Positions 41,117 to 50,067 of a DNA stretch of 56,222 bases are shown piece by piece; the first letter of the stretch is position 1; each line of letters opens with the position of its first letter. The stretch comes from Paraburkholderia solitsugae. GTDB lineage: Bacteria > Pseudomonadota > Gammaproteobacteria > Burkholderiales > Burkholderiaceae. Location of the stretch: the NCBI RefSeq assembly GCF_013177695.1, contig NZ_WOEY01000023.1, forward strand, positions 1 through 56,222, given 5' to 3'. The position numbers were made by a program, and so were the translations under genes. The notes beneath the pieces were generated by a model. The model made no database searches and was not told the DNA's origin. It saw only the letters and a program-made list of their open reading frames with translations.

Positions 41117-41259
41117 TCGTCACAAGGGCCGCATCCTGTGTTGCGGCCTGACGGCGCCGGGCCGGCGCCGCGCACTCCGTGCGCAATTCGCCGGCATCCG
41201 GCGAATTTTCACGGCGCCACGGTGCTTGTCGCCGTTGCCTCTTTCCCGCGCGTTCGATC

Positions 41260-42762
41260 ATGCCCCAGCCGGCCGCTAATAGTCTGCGCCGCACGCTGCT
41301 GCGGCGCCTCGCTGCTCCCCTTTCGCTGCTCGCGCTCATGAGCGGCCTGATCGCATACTGGCTGGCGTGGCAGTACACCCAACACGTGGTTGACCGGTCG
41401 CTCGCCGATCTCGCCACCGCGATCTCCAAACAGATCCAGATAGCCGGCCCTGACGCCAAGGTGACGGTGCCGCCGCTCGCGCAGGCCATGTTCTCCGATC
41501 CGGTCGAACAACTCGTTTATCGGATCAGCAACGGCGAAACCGAAATCGCCGGCGACCACAATCTGCCGCTGCAGGGCACCAGCGTTCGGCGTATGCATTA
41601 TGCGTACGTATTCGAAACGCAACACGAAGGCGTGACCGTGCGCGTGGCGCAGGTGCGTGTCGATCAGCCGAGCGGCAATCCGATCGTCGTCGAAGTGGGA
41701 CAACCGGTGCATCACCGTTTTCGCATCGCCGCCGAGTTTCTGGTCGCGATCATGATGCCGCTGCTGTTGCTGCTGCTGGCGGGTTGGGTGATCGTGTGGC
41801 GGGTTGTCAATCAACAGCTCAATCCACTGACCGATCTCGCGGACTCATTGAACCGGCAAACGCATACGTCGCTCGAACCGGTCGACGAAACCTATGTTCC
41901 GGTTGAGATCCGGCCGCTCACCGGCGCGTTGAACGCGCTGCTCGACCGCCTGAAAACCGCCCTCGACGGCCAGCGCAAATTTATCGCCGACGCCGCGCAT
42001 CAGCTGCGCACGCCGCTCACCGCCGTCAAGCTGCATGCGGAACAGGCTGCAACCGCACGCGACCCGCAGCAGACGCTCAACGCGGTCCGTGAACTGCGCG
42101 CAGCGGCCGATCGCGCCGTGCGGCTGTCGAATCAGTTGCTTTCGCTTGCGCGCGCGGAGCCGGGCGAACAGGCGGCACGTTTCGTCAACGTGGATATGGC
42201 CGCACTCGCTTTCGATACGGGTGCGGAATGGGTGCCGCGCGCGTTGACTTTCCACGTCGACCTCGGCTTCCAGCGCCTCGACGATCCGGCCAACGATCAC
42301 CCGCTGATGGCGCGCGGCAATCCGGTGCTCCTGCACGAAGTGATCGCCAATCTGCTGGATAACGCGCTCAAGTACGTACCGCCGTCGCGCTTCGATGGCG
42401 GCCGCATTACCGTGACGGTGTCGCAAACCGTGATCGACGAGGTGCGCATGGCCGAGATCATCGTGGAGGACAATGGGCCAGGCGTGCCGCTCGCGCAGCA
42501 AGCCGATCTGTTCAAGCGGTTCTTCCGTGGTGACGGTCAGAGTGAGGCTGGCGTGGATAGCGGCGCCGGTCTCGGTCTCGCGATCGTCCACGACATCATG
42601 GTGCTGCATCACGGCAGCGTGCATTACGAAGATGCGCCGGAAGGCGGGGCGCGCTTTATCGTGCGTATTCCGCTTATGCCCACCAGCGTTCAGCGCGACG
42701 TCGATCCCGAGACACGGCGCCCAGCAAAAAAATCGGCGCACTCGGCGCCGATCGATATGTGA
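41260..42762 (+). CDS. Sensor histidine kinase (TctE-like)
   Basis: 500 residues. Two membrane helices (about 17-36 and 160-180) flank a periplasmic 2CSK_N-type sensor as in TctE. HAMP-like linker, H-box ADAAHQLRTPLTAVKLH, N-box EVIANLLDNALKYV, G1 VEDNGPGVP and G2 GAGLGLAIVHD. Pairs with the upstream regulator. TctE homologues respond to tricarboxylates; the signal here is not known. ATG 41260 chosen over 41179, whose extra residues look untranslated. Confidence 0.92.
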   Translation: MPQPAANSLRRTLLRRLAAPLSLLALMSGLIAYWLAWQYTQHVVDRSLADLATAISKQIQIAGPDAKVTVPPLAQAMFSDPVEQLVYRISNGETEIAGDHNLPLQGTSVRRMHYAYVFETQHEGVTVRVAQVRVDQPSGNPIVVEVGQPVHHRFRIAAEFLVAIMMPLLLLLLAGWVIVWRVVNQQLNPLTDLADSLNRQTHTSLEPVDETYVPVEIRPLTGALNALLDRLKTALDGQRKFIADAAHQLRTPLTAVKLHAEQAATARDPQQTLNAVRELRAAADRAVRLSNQLLSLARAEPGEQAARFVNVDMAALAFDTGAEWVPRALTFHVDLGFQRLDDPANDHPLMARGNPVLLHEVIANLLDNALKYVPPSRFDGGRITVTVSQTVIDEVRMAEIIVEDNGPGVPLAQQADLFKRFFRGDGQSEAGVDSGAGLGLAIVHDIMVLHHGSVHYEDAPEGGARFIVRIPLMPTSVQRDVDPETRRPAKKSAHSAPIDM

Positions 42763-42779
42763 CTCTGCAGTGGATCAAC

Positions 42780-42819
42780 GGGCTGCATTGAGTTAACTGA
42801 CGTTCAACTCAGGCAGCCC
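42780..42819. terminator. Probable bidirectional terminator
   Basis: GGGCTGC-AT-TGAGTT pairs with AACTCA-G-GCAGCCC between the convergent kinase and SET-domain genes. There is no long T-run, so strength is uncertain. Confidence 0.5.
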
Positions 42820-42824
42820 GCGTT

Positions 42825-43349
42825 TCATTTCTTCTTCGCTTTTTTCGCCGACGTCTTCGCCTTCTTCACCGTCTTGTCGGACCCGGACGCGCCCTTCTCT
42901 TTCTCCGGCGGCGCCAGCATCGTGCCGCGGCACTTGCGCGCGCCGCAACGGCATTCGTATTCCTTCTTGAGCTTCTTGGTCTGACGCGCGTCGATGACGA
43001 GGCCGTAGTCGTAAAAGACTTCCTCACCCTCGGCGATATCTCGCAGCGCGGTCACGTACACGTGACCGTCGATCTCTTCGGCTTCGCAGTTCGGCGCGCA
43101 TGAGTGGTTGATCCAGCGCGCGCTGTTACCGTCCACTTTGCCGTCGATCACCTTGCCGCTATCGAGCGCGAAGTAGAACGTGTGATTCGGTTCGGCCGGA
43201 TTATGCGGATGACGGCGCAATGCTTCCTTCCAGGAGATCCGCTCACCCTTGTATTCGATCAGCCGCTCGCCGGCCGCAATTGGCTCGATGGCAAACACGC
43301 CTTTGCCGTGCACACCCGAACGGCGCACGGCGATCCTGCGTGAACTCAT
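42825..43349 (-). CDS. SET-domain protein lysine methyltransferase
   Basis: 174 residues. SET core with the catalytic pseudoknot motif NHSCAPNC (residues 81-88) and VFYDYG, then a post-SET zinc cluster CRCGARKC (133-140). The last 20 or so residues are a lysine/alanine tail (VKKAKTSAKKAKKK) like histone H1 tails. It should transfer methyl groups from S-adenosylmethionine to lysine side chains. A nucleoid protein is a reasonable guess for the substrate, but that is inference. Confidence 0.85.
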   Translation of the reverse strand: MSSRRIAVRRSGVHGKGVFAIEPIAAGERLIEYKGERISWKEALRRHPHNPAEPNHTFYFALDSGKVIDGKVDGNSARWINHSCAPNCEAEEIDGHVYVTALRDIAEGEEVFYDYGLVIDARQTKKLKKEYECRCGARKCRGTMLAPPEKEKGASGSDKTVKKAKTSAKKAKKK

Positions 43350-43569
43350 TGAATGAATCCTTGTGAAGAACTGGGGGTGAAGATCCGGCAGCCGCCAGAA
43401 TTGCCCGCGTCTAACGCGCTGCTCTTTCTGACGCGGATAGCAAACGCGGCGCCTTGCGAGCGCCGCGTCGACCTGCGACGCTCATGCGCCACATCCGGCA
43501 TCCTACACGTTCAAGACGGCTTCGTTCAACCGTCAATAAGACGTACGCGTTCAACGCGCATGGGCAAGT

Positions 43570-44682
43570 TCACCGTTGTCCGAAAGAAATGTCGCCGAAC
43601 AGTGCTTTTTGCTCGCGCGGTTGCGAACGCCAGTACTGCGGCGGCGCTACGACCGTCGCGCCGAGTTGCGCCGCCGCGTGCCACGGCCAACGCGGGTTGT
43701 ACAGCAACGCGCGGGCCAGCGCGATCAGATCAGCATCGCCCGCTTCGATCAGTTGTTCGGCATGCAGCGGATCGGTAATCAGGCCCACGCCAATGGTCGT
43801 GAGGTCAGTTGCATGCTTGACCGCGCTCGCGAACGGGATCTGGTAGCCCGGCTCGAGCGGAATCTTCTGCAATGGCGAGACGCCGCCTGACGACACATCG
43901 ATCCAGTCGCAGCCGCGCTTTTTCAACTCCTGCGCGAACGCGATCGTGTCCGCGAGCGTCCAGCCGCCGTCGACCCAGTCGGTTGCCGAGACACGTACGC
44001 CAACCGGTTTGTCGGCCGGAAACGCCGCGCGCACGATGTCGAAAATTTCGAGTGGAAAACGCATACGGTTTTCGAGCGAACCGCCGTAGTCATCGCTGCG
44101 TTGATTGGCGATCGGCGACAGGAACTGATGCAGCAGATAGCCGTGCGCCGCGTGCAATTCCAACGCATCGACGCCGAGGCGCGCGGCGCGGCGCGCGGAA
44201 GCCGCGAACGCTTCACGAATCCGGTTCAGTGCAGGTGTATCGAGGGCGAGCGGCGGCTCTTCACCCGCTTTGTGCGGCAACGACGACGGCGCATGCGGCA
44301 GCCAGCCGCCTTGCGACACCGGAATCAGTTGCCCACCTTCCCAGGGCACCTGACTCGACGCCTTGCGCCCCGCATGCGCCAACTGCATCGCGACGCGAAT
44401 CGGCGAATGTTTGCGGATCGCGGCCAGAACCGGCTCAAGCGCGGCTTCGGTGGCGTCGTCCCACAATCCCAGATCGCCCGGCGTGATGCGGCCATCCGGT
44501 TCAACGGCGGTCGCCTCGATGCACAACATGCCGGCGCCCGATAACGCCAGACTGCCGAGATGGATCATGTGCCACGCCGTCGCCTCGCCACGTTCGGCGG
44601 AATACTGGCACATCGGGGAGACGACTATACGATTGGGAAGCGTCACGCTACGCAGCGTGAGCGGAGAAAAAAGCGCGCTCAT
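43570..44682 (-). CDS. Old Yellow Enzyme, YqjM/XenA class
   Basis: 370 residues, FMN-dependent NAD(P)H ene-reductase. PMCQYSA near residue 25 carries the redox-tuning cysteine of the YqjM/XenA class, and the substrate histidines are in LHAAHGYLLHQFLSP. C-terminal FMN loop VGLITDPLHAEQLIEAGDAD. Reduces activated C=C bonds or nitro compounds; the natural substrate is unclear. Same direction as the amidotransferase gene upstream. Confidence 0.9.
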   Translation of the reverse strand: MSALFSPLTLRSVTLPNRIVVSPMCQYSAERGEATAWHMIHLGSLALSGAGMLCIEATAVEPDGRITPGDLGLWDDATEAALEPVLAAIRKHSPIRVAMQLAHAGRKASSQVPWEGGQLIPVSQGGWLPHAPSSLPHKAGEEPPLALDTPALNRIREAFAASARRAARLGVDALELHAAHGYLLHQFLSPIANQRSDDYGGSLENRMRFPLEIFDIVRAAFPADKPVGVRVSATDWVDGGWTLADTIAFAQELKKRGCDWIDVSSGGVSPLQKIPLEPGYQIPFASAVKHATDLTTIGVGLITDPLHAEQLIEAGDADLIALARALLYNPRWPWHAAAQLGATVVAPPQYWRSQPREQKALFGDISFGQR

Positions 44683-44755
44683 GGATTACGCCCAGAAAAA
44701 ACCCAAGAGCGAACGAGCATAGCACCGCGGGTGATTGTCTGCAGCTTCGCTCAGA

Positions 44756-45469
44756 TCAGGGTTTCGGCTCAACCTGATCGAGCCACTCGCCAAACATCCG
44801 GCGCGCGGCGGCTTCCAGCGCCGGACCGAACTGCGCGGTCTCAGCCCGCAACTGACGCGCATCGATACCGTGGCCGGCAATCTCACCGGCGTTGCCGATC
44901 AGCCAGGGTTCGAACCGGTCAGCGCGAATCTCCGGATGGCATTGCAGACCCAGCACGTGACCACCCCAGCCGAAAGCCTGGTTTTCGCACGCTGGCGTCG
45001 AGGCGAGCCGCGTGGCGTTGTCGGGCAAATCGAAGGTGTCGCCGTGCCAATGCAGCATCGACGTGTGCGCGCCGTCCAGATGACGCACCGGCGAAGCACG
45101 GCCCGCATCGGTGAGCGTAAGCGGTGTCCAGCCGATTTCGGTATGGCCTGCGGGATAGACCCGCGCACCGAGCGCACGGGCGATCAATTGCGCGCCGAGG
45201 CAGATGCCGAGCGTCGGCAACCCAGCGGCAATGCGCTTTTCGACCATGGAGAGCAACGGGACGAGCGTCGGGTAAAGCGCGTCGTCGGTTGCACTGATCG
45301 GACCGCCGAGGACCACCATGAGCGATGCGGCAACCGGGTCCGGCGCTTCGATACGGCCAAGGCCGACATCAAGATAACGCACCGGCCGACCACGCTCGCC
45401 GAGCTCCAGTTCAAAACTGCCCAGATCCTCGAAGTGCACATGGCGAATGGCCAGAACTTCGCGATTCAT
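44756..45469 (-). CDS. Class I glutamine amidotransferase
   Basis: 237 residues. Catalytic triad: cysteine 90 in GICLGAQ, with histidine 178 and glutamate 180 in QCHPE. A stand-alone GMP synthase-type GATase domain, as in gamma-glutamyl hydrolases of the PuuD/YfeJ kind, without a synthetase partner next to it. Lies between a MarR regulator and an Old Yellow Enzyme on the same strand. Substrate unknown. Confidence 0.88.
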   Translation of the reverse strand: MNREVLAIRHVHFEDLGSFELELGERGRPVRYLDVGLGRIEAPDPVAASLMVVLGGPISATDDALYPTLVPLLSMVEKRIAAGLPTLGICLGAQLIARALGARVYPAGHTEIGWTPLTLTDAGRASPVRHLDGAHTSMLHWHGDTFDLPDNATRLASTPACENQAFGWGGHVLGLQCHPEIRADRFEPWLIGNAGEIAGHGIDARQLRAETAQFGPALEAAARRMFGEWLDQVEPKP

Positions 45470-45597
45470 CAGCCTGCCCCACCTTCAGGTTGACCAAAGA
45501 CTTGCCGCTACACGGCGCGAACCGGCCGACGGACGGCAAGCGCCGCCCGCCGGAACACGGCTTGGCAGTGTAGCGGATTGTCCCGGAAGACGCCGCC

Positions 45598-46236
45598 TTA
45601 TTGGGCGAAGATCTTCCAGGTCTTCTTCTGGGTGGCGACGTCGGCCGCTTCGTACACCGAGCAATCGAGACGCAGATCCGTGTCCGACATATTCATGTCG
45701 AGCAGCGCGCAGTGATGCGGCGTCTTCTTCGGATTCTTGCTCGGCTCGAAGTGCGTGCAGCTCAGGCACATGCGGTGCGGCGGAATCGTGCCCTGCGCTT
45801 CCAGCTGGTGAATGGTCTTCAGCAGCGTGCGATAGAACAGCGTCTGCTCTTCCTCGCGCAGCGTGCCGACCGCTTTGGCCAGGAAGTCCGGCCATTGCGC
45901 AGCGCGCTTGGCGGCGGTGCGGCCACGCGCCGTCAGACGGACCGCGAGGGCGCGGCCGTCATCGAGGGCACGGCGCTTTTCGACCAGACCCTTGGTCTCG
46001 AGCGTGCTCACGGCATCGCTGGTGGTCGCGGCGGTCAGCGCCGTTTCACGGGCGATTTCGCCAAGACGCATCGGGCCCTTGCGCTGCATCAGCAAGACCA
46101 GGATTTCGCCTTGGGTTGGCGTGAGGCCTGCGCCTTCCGCCCATTCCCAAGCCTGGCTCCTCATGGCCGTGCTCAATCGCAATAGGCTGTGGGTCACTCG
46201 CCCGGCTGCCTGTTCTCCGTATACGCCTTCGCTCAT
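45598..46236 (-). CDS. MarR-family regulator with C-terminal cysteine cluster
   Basis: 212 residues. The first 145 or so are a normal MarR winged helix (LGEIARETALTAATTSDAVS, DDGRALAVRLTARG). The remaining 65 form an added domain with four cysteines: CLSC, then HHC, then DC, among HF and HH histidines. This suggests bound zinc or an Fe-S cluster and hence redox or metal sensing. May regulate the amidotransferase and ene-reductase genes just downstream. Confidence 0.87.
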   Translation of the reverse strand: MSEGVYGEQAAGRVTHSLLRLSTAMRSQAWEWAEGAGLTPTQGEILVLLMQRKGPMRLGEIARETALTAATTSDAVSTLETKGLVEKRRALDDGRALAVRLTARGRTAAKRAAQWPDFLAKAVGTLREEEQTLFYRTLLKTIHQLEAQGTIPPHRMCLSCTHFEPSKNPKKTPHHCALLDMNMSDTDLRLDCSVYEAADVATQKKTWKIFAQ

Positions 46237-46445
46237 AATCTTCGATTGGTTTATTTAAAGCCTTGGTGCGATGCCAGCAATCCGCCGCCGAACACGCCCG
46301 TAGCCTGTGTGGGGTAGCCTCGCCCAACAGCAGGCGAGACGGTTTCTACTATCTCAAAAATCTACCGCCTTGGAAGCCAAAGGCAGCTAAAGCGACATTC
46401 TATGCGAGACCGGCCAATCGTACAGCTAAGTTATCCAACATAACC

Positions 46446-46454
46446 TGTGGATAA
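46446..46454 (-). promoter_or_regulatory. DnaA box, left module
   Basis: Exact TTATCCACA on the minus strand; a near copy (TTATCCAAC) starts at 46431. Confidence 0.6.
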
Positions 46455-46612
46455 CCATGGGAAAACACAGGGGATGGCATGTGTGCCGATTCTTGATAAG
46501 CAACTTGCCGCCTCTGCCACTCCCGAAGTTGTCCTCGTTTACCGGCACCGATGTGCCTCGGATCAGCCCAGTTATGGTTTACGTAGCGCTTTGACTTTTC
46601 AGGGAATTATTC

Positions 46613-46670
46613 AGTTGTCCACAGGCAGATGCAATGCTTGTTAACTACTACTATGTTTGTATACGTAAAC
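46613..46670 (-). other. oriC: Left half of a candidate bipartite replication origin
   Basis: Read on the minus strand: TTTAC (46669), GTATAC, then AGTTAACAAG (from 46646), then a DnaA-like box TGTGGACAA (from 46623). The AGTTAACAAG-to-box distance is 23 bases, identical to the right module at 49809-49840. Origin function is inferred from this arrangement, the parABS locus and the change in gene direction. Confidence 0.45.
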
Positions 46671-46712
46671 TTTAGAAAAACCTAAAGGCCCGCGAGCTGG
46701 AAATTTATTTAC

Positions 46713-46740
46713 GAAAAAAAACCCGCACGAAGCGGGTCTT
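46713..46740 (-). terminator. Terminator of ybdK
   Basis: Stem ACCCGC/GCGGGT with loop ACGAA, followed on the minus strand by eight T, about 35 bases past the ybdK stop. Confidence 0.88.
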
Positions 46741-46774
46741 CCTTACGGTTTAACGTATGCAATCCTGCATCTGG

Positions 46775-47890
46775 CTAGGCTCGCCACTGCAGACACTGCT
46801 GCCTGACAGCCTCATGCAAGGACTTTTCCTGCTCGAAGACGCCGCGCAGCCACGTCGCGTCATTGACCTGGCCACGCGCGATCGCACCGATTTCGGCGAG
46901 GGCTTTGCCCGAACCCAATGCTTCGGCGTGCGGCGCAATCAGATCCAGCGTTTCGAGGATGTCTTCGGAAATCGTCTTGCGCTCGCTCGTTTGCGGATTG
47001 ATGCAGTTGCCGGCCAGACCGAAGCGGCATGCCTCAAAACGGTTGAATGTATAGACGAGGTAATCGTCTTCCTTCGGCGTAATCGGCTTGTCGAGCAACA
47101 GATGCCGTGCCAGCGTCTGGATGTAGCAGGCGATCGCTGCGGCGCGATCCACTGAAAACGGCGTATCCATCACGCGCACTTCAATCGTGCCGAAACCCGG
47201 CTTTGGCCGGATGTCCCAGTAAAAATCCTTCATGCTGTTGACCACGCCGGTGTGAACCATCTTCGAGAAATATTCCTCGAAGCTGTCCCACGTCAAAACG
47301 AACGGCGCACGCCCCGACAGCGGAAACGCGAACACGGAATTCAGGCGTGCCGAATGAAAACCGGTGTCGACACCCTGTACGAACGGCGACGAAGCGGACA
47401 ACGCAATGAAATGCGGAATGAAGCGCGACATGGAATGCAGCAGATACAGCGCGCTGTTCGGATTCGGACAGCCGATGTGCACGTGCTGGCCGAACACCGT
47501 AAATTGCTTGGCCAGGTAGCCGTACAACTCTGAAAGATACTGAAAGCGCGGCGTATCGACGATCTGCCGTTCGCTCCATTGCTGGAACGCATGCGTGCCG
47601 CCGCCGCATAAGCCGACGTTCAGGTGGTCGGCTGCGGAAACCAGCGTGTCGCGGATCTTGCGCAAATCGGTGACGGCCTGTTCATGCGTCGTGCAGATAC
47701 CGGTCGACAACTCGATCATGCTTTCGGTGATTTCCGGCGTGATGTTGCCCGGAATTTTTTCGTCCTTGATGAGGCGCATCAGATCCGAGCCGGCTTTGGT
47801 CAGATCATAGTCGTGCGTATTCACGATCTGCATTTCGAGTTCGACACCGAAAGTGAACGGTTTCGAATCGATGAAGGGTTCGAGTGACAT
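46775..47890 (-). CDS. ybdK: Putative glutamate-cysteine ligase 2 (YbdK-type carboxylate-amine ligase)
   Basis: 371 residues of the GCS2 family. The acidic motif [11 protein letters not shown] opens the active site and HVHIGCPN and [17 protein letters not shown] follow. YbdK of E. coli has only weak gamma-glutamylcysteine synthesis, so the true substrates are uncertain. ATG 47890 ([20 protein letters not shown]) is preferred over 47926. It is the neighbour of a Kef-like antiporter, which in E. coli is gated by glutathione. Confidence 0.87.
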   Translation of the reverse strand: MSLEPFIDSKPFTFGVELEMQIVNTHDYDLTKAGSDLMRLIKDEKIPGNITPEITESMIELSTGICTTHEQAVTDLRKIRDTLVSAADHLNVGLCGGGTHAFQQWSERQIVDTPRFQYLSELYGYLAKQFTVFGQHVHIGCPNPNSALYLLHSMSRFIPHFIALSASSPFVQGVDTGFHSARLNSVFAFPLSGRAPFVLTWDSFEEYFSKMVHTGVVNSMKDFYWDIRPKPGFGTIEVRVMDTPFSVDRAAAIACYIQTLARHLLLDKPITPKEDDYLVYTFNRFEACRFGLAGNCINPQTSERKTISEDILETLDLIAPHAEALGSGKALAEIGAIARGQVNDATWLRGVFEQEKSLHEAVRQQCLQWRA

Positions 47891-48018
47891 GGCGTCCCCT
47901 GAGTCAGGTCGGCCGGTGTGTGTCACATGGGTGTGTCACACGCCGGCCGTTTTTTAAGCGAATAAGCTGGATAAAGCGCGCAAATCAAGCGCCTGAAGAA
48001 TCGAGTAGCGGTGCGTGC

Positions 48019-49224
48019 TTACTCTTCGCGCCGTTCGGCCACCAGCGCCAGGCTGCGGTACACGAGCCACGGGCCGAGAATCTGCAGCACGAAGATCGAA
48101 CACATCACGATGGCCCGCAATTGCGGATCGAAATTCGGATAAAGGTTGTACGTATCGTCGACGAGCAGGTACGCGAGCGCCGACATGGGCGATAGCGACA
48201 AACCGAGCGCCATCCCCTGCTTCCAGTTCAAGCCGCTCGGCTTGGCGAAGGCCATCACGCCCACCAGTTTCGCCACCAGACGCGCAACAATCAGACCCAG
48301 CGCCGCCACACCGCCGAGCGCGATGTCTTTCCATTCGAATGAAGTCAGCGTCAACACGAACAGAATCACGGTCAACAACCAGCCGGCCGTGCCGAAATGT
48401 TCCGGCCACAACTGCGGACGCGCTTCAAGATTCTTCACGATGATGCCTGCGGCCAGCAAGGCAAGAATCGTGGAAAGCTTGAACACATGCGCCACCGCAA
48501 TGGCCAGCAGCACGAGGCCGAACAGCGCGACGAACGAATGCTCGTCCTGCATGTTCAGGCGGCGATAAAAAAACGTGCAGGTGCGCGCCAGCAGATAGGC
48601 CAGCACGAGCGAGCCGGCCAGCAGATACAGCGGTTGCAGAATCGTGGCGTATACGTTGCCGTAAACCTCCTGATGCAACCAGCTCGAGACAAGCTTTTCG
48701 ATCACCACCGCATACATGCTGTTCAGCGCGGTAAGGGTCAACAACCGTTGGGTCACCTGACCTTCCGCGCGCAACTCGGTTTTGAGCTGGATCACCATTG
48801 CCGGCGAAGTCGCCATGGCAATCGCGGCGAGCACCGTTGCGACGATCAGCGGCACCTTCAGGAACAACAAAACCGGCAAAACCAGCGCAAATGTCAGCGT
48901 GGCTTCGGCGATGCTCGACAGAATCAGCCAGGGATTGCGGCGAATCCAGCGTAGATCGAGCCGGCTGCCCAGTTCGAATAACAACAAACCGAGCGCGACA
49001 TCGAGCAAGGGCCGCGCGGCGCTCGCGGAATCCGCGTCAATCACGCCGAAACCGGCTGCGCCTGCGACCAGACCGATGACCGCATACCCGGAAATGCGTG
49101 GCAAACGCCATGCGCGATAGCAAAGTTCGCCGCACAGGCCCGCGGCGAGCAAGGCAAGACCAGCCCAAAAAATGGCGTCGGGTGTGAGTGGCCAGGCTGG
49201 GAAAAATGAAAACGCCGACTTCAT
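48019..49224 (-). CDS. CPA2-family cation:proton antiporter (Kef-like)
   Basis: 401 residues, nearly all membrane-embedded (about 12 segments). Contains the antiporter segments GYAVIGLVAGAAGFGVIDAD, LLFELGSRLDL and ATSPAMVIQLKTELRAEGQV. It lacks the cytosolic RCK/TrkA-N domain of KefB/KefC, so it would not bind NAD or glutathione by itself. Same direction as ybdK, 128 bases upstream. Confidence 0.85.
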   Translation of the reverse strand: MKSAFSFFPAWPLTPDAIFWAGLALLAAGLCGELCYRAWRLPRISGYAVIGLVAGAAGFGVIDADSASAARPLLDVALGLLLFELGSRLDLRWIRRNPWLILSSIAEATLTFALVLPVLLFLKVPLIVATVLAAIAMATSPAMVIQLKTELRAEGQVTQRLLTLTALNSMYAVVIEKLVSSWLHQEVYGNVYATILQPLYLLAGSLVLAYLLARTCTFFYRRLNMQDEHSFVALFGLVLLAIAVAHVFKLSTILALLAAGIIVKNLEARPQLWPEHFGTAGWLLTVILFVLTLTSFEWKDIALGGVAALGLIVARLVAKLVGVMAFAKPSGLNWKQGMALGLSLSPMSALAYLLVDDTYNLYPNFDPQLRAIVMCSIFVLQILGPWLVYRSLALVAERREE

Positions 49225-49831
49225 CGTGATGGGTTCTCCTTTGCAGCAACGGCAGACAACACGAACCGGCGCAAACACCGGCGAGCGGATGGGCGCCTGA
49301 GGCGCTCACTGTCGCGATCGCTTCGCGTGACCCGCGTTGCGAGTTTTCAACGATCGGATGATCTGAACACGCCGCAGCCGCTGGGAGGGCGGCGCATTCT
49401 GGGGTGCGGCCGTAGCAACCGGCCCGGCACGGTGAAAGAATGCCGTCGACTTTGAATCAGATTCTGATTGAGCGGCACCGTTCCGTTGCAGCGTGTGCCG
49501 CCAGGGGCGAAGCACGACGCGGAAAAGAACGGCGATTGTGCCATAGCTTTTTCGAACTTGACCGAAAGCACAGGAACATGCAGGCAAAACGGTAAAAACG
49601 TACGTTATCTTCGTGAGATGAGGAAAAAGCGACCGTTTTAAAAGCGGGTCTGGCTCTCATAGGGTACAGATTCGACGCGGCAGATGTGTTTTCTGGGGCA
49701 CTAACGGACGCGTTTTTCACCGATTTTCGGCGCTTGGAATCCGCCGATAGCGGTCGATCTCGGGATGGCTCTTCTGTTTACAGGTTTACTGTATGTATAC
49801 GTAGTAACAGTTAACAAGGTGCCTCGTTTTC

Positions 49832-49840
49832 TGTGGATAA
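49832..49840 (-). promoter_or_regulatory. DnaA box
   Basis: Exact TTATCCACA on the minus strand, 13 bases from AGTTAACAAG. Confidence 0.65.
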
Positions 49841-50011
49841 CCCCGGTTTACTGAATCAATTCATGAGGTTGCAGCTCGCATAACAGGATGCACAGCGTGT
49901 GCGGCAGCGGCGGGTATACAAGGGTAACTTTTCGGGATTTTCGGCGGCGGCAAAGTTACCCCGTTTACGTCCACAACGGTTCCACATGCGTTGCGCCGGT
50001 AAACGGCGTGG

Positions 50012-50020
50012 TTATCCACA
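50012..50020 (+). promoter_or_regulatory. DnaA box of an inverted pair
   Basis: Exact TTATCCACA on the plus strand. Its partner AGTGGATAA (50027-50035) has one mismatch. Together they form a 9-bp inverted repeat with an eight-base spacer. Confidence 0.65.
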
Positions 50021-50067
50021 TGTTTCAGTGGATAACTTTTTTCGTCACCAATGTTCAGCGCGTGCGG

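Larger units (their letters stand above)
46237..46774. other. Left DnaA-box module region
   Basis: 538 non-coding bases. Contains a perfect DnaA box (46446-46454, minus), a one-mismatch box TTGTCCACA (46615-46623, plus), the element CTTGTTAACT (46637-46646), an AT-rich tract with GTATACGTAAA (46659-46669) and the ybdK terminator. Its arrangement mirrors 49785-49840. Confidence 0.6.
49783..50036. other. oriC: Right half of a candidate bipartite replication origin
   Basis: From left to right: GGTTTACTG, GTATAC, AGTTAACAAG (49809-49818), a perfect DnaA box in minus orientation (49832-49840), a second GGTTTACTG (49845-49853), further GTTTAC/GTAAAC motifs (about 49963 and 50000), then GTTATCCAC and GTGGATAAC inverted eight bases apart (50011-50036). 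It lies next to mnmC, with genes tending to point away to left and right. This is the stronger of the two modules. Confidence 0.5.
49225..50067. other. Right DnaA-box module region
   Basis: 843 non-coding bases with several origin-like signals in its right half: DnaA boxes at 49832-49840 and 50012-50020, a near box at 50027-50035, an exact direct repeat GGTTTACTG (49783 and 49845), an AT-rich tract with GTATAC, and a 10-bp inverted repeat (49922-49961). The left half (49225-49700) shows nothing I can name. Confidence 0.6.

Noticed and set aside
43444..43468. 9-bp stem ACGCGGCGC/GCGCCGCGT after the Old Yellow Enzyme gene
   Set aside because: Followed by only three T on the minus strand; too weak to call a terminator, and GC-rich stems are frequent by chance here.
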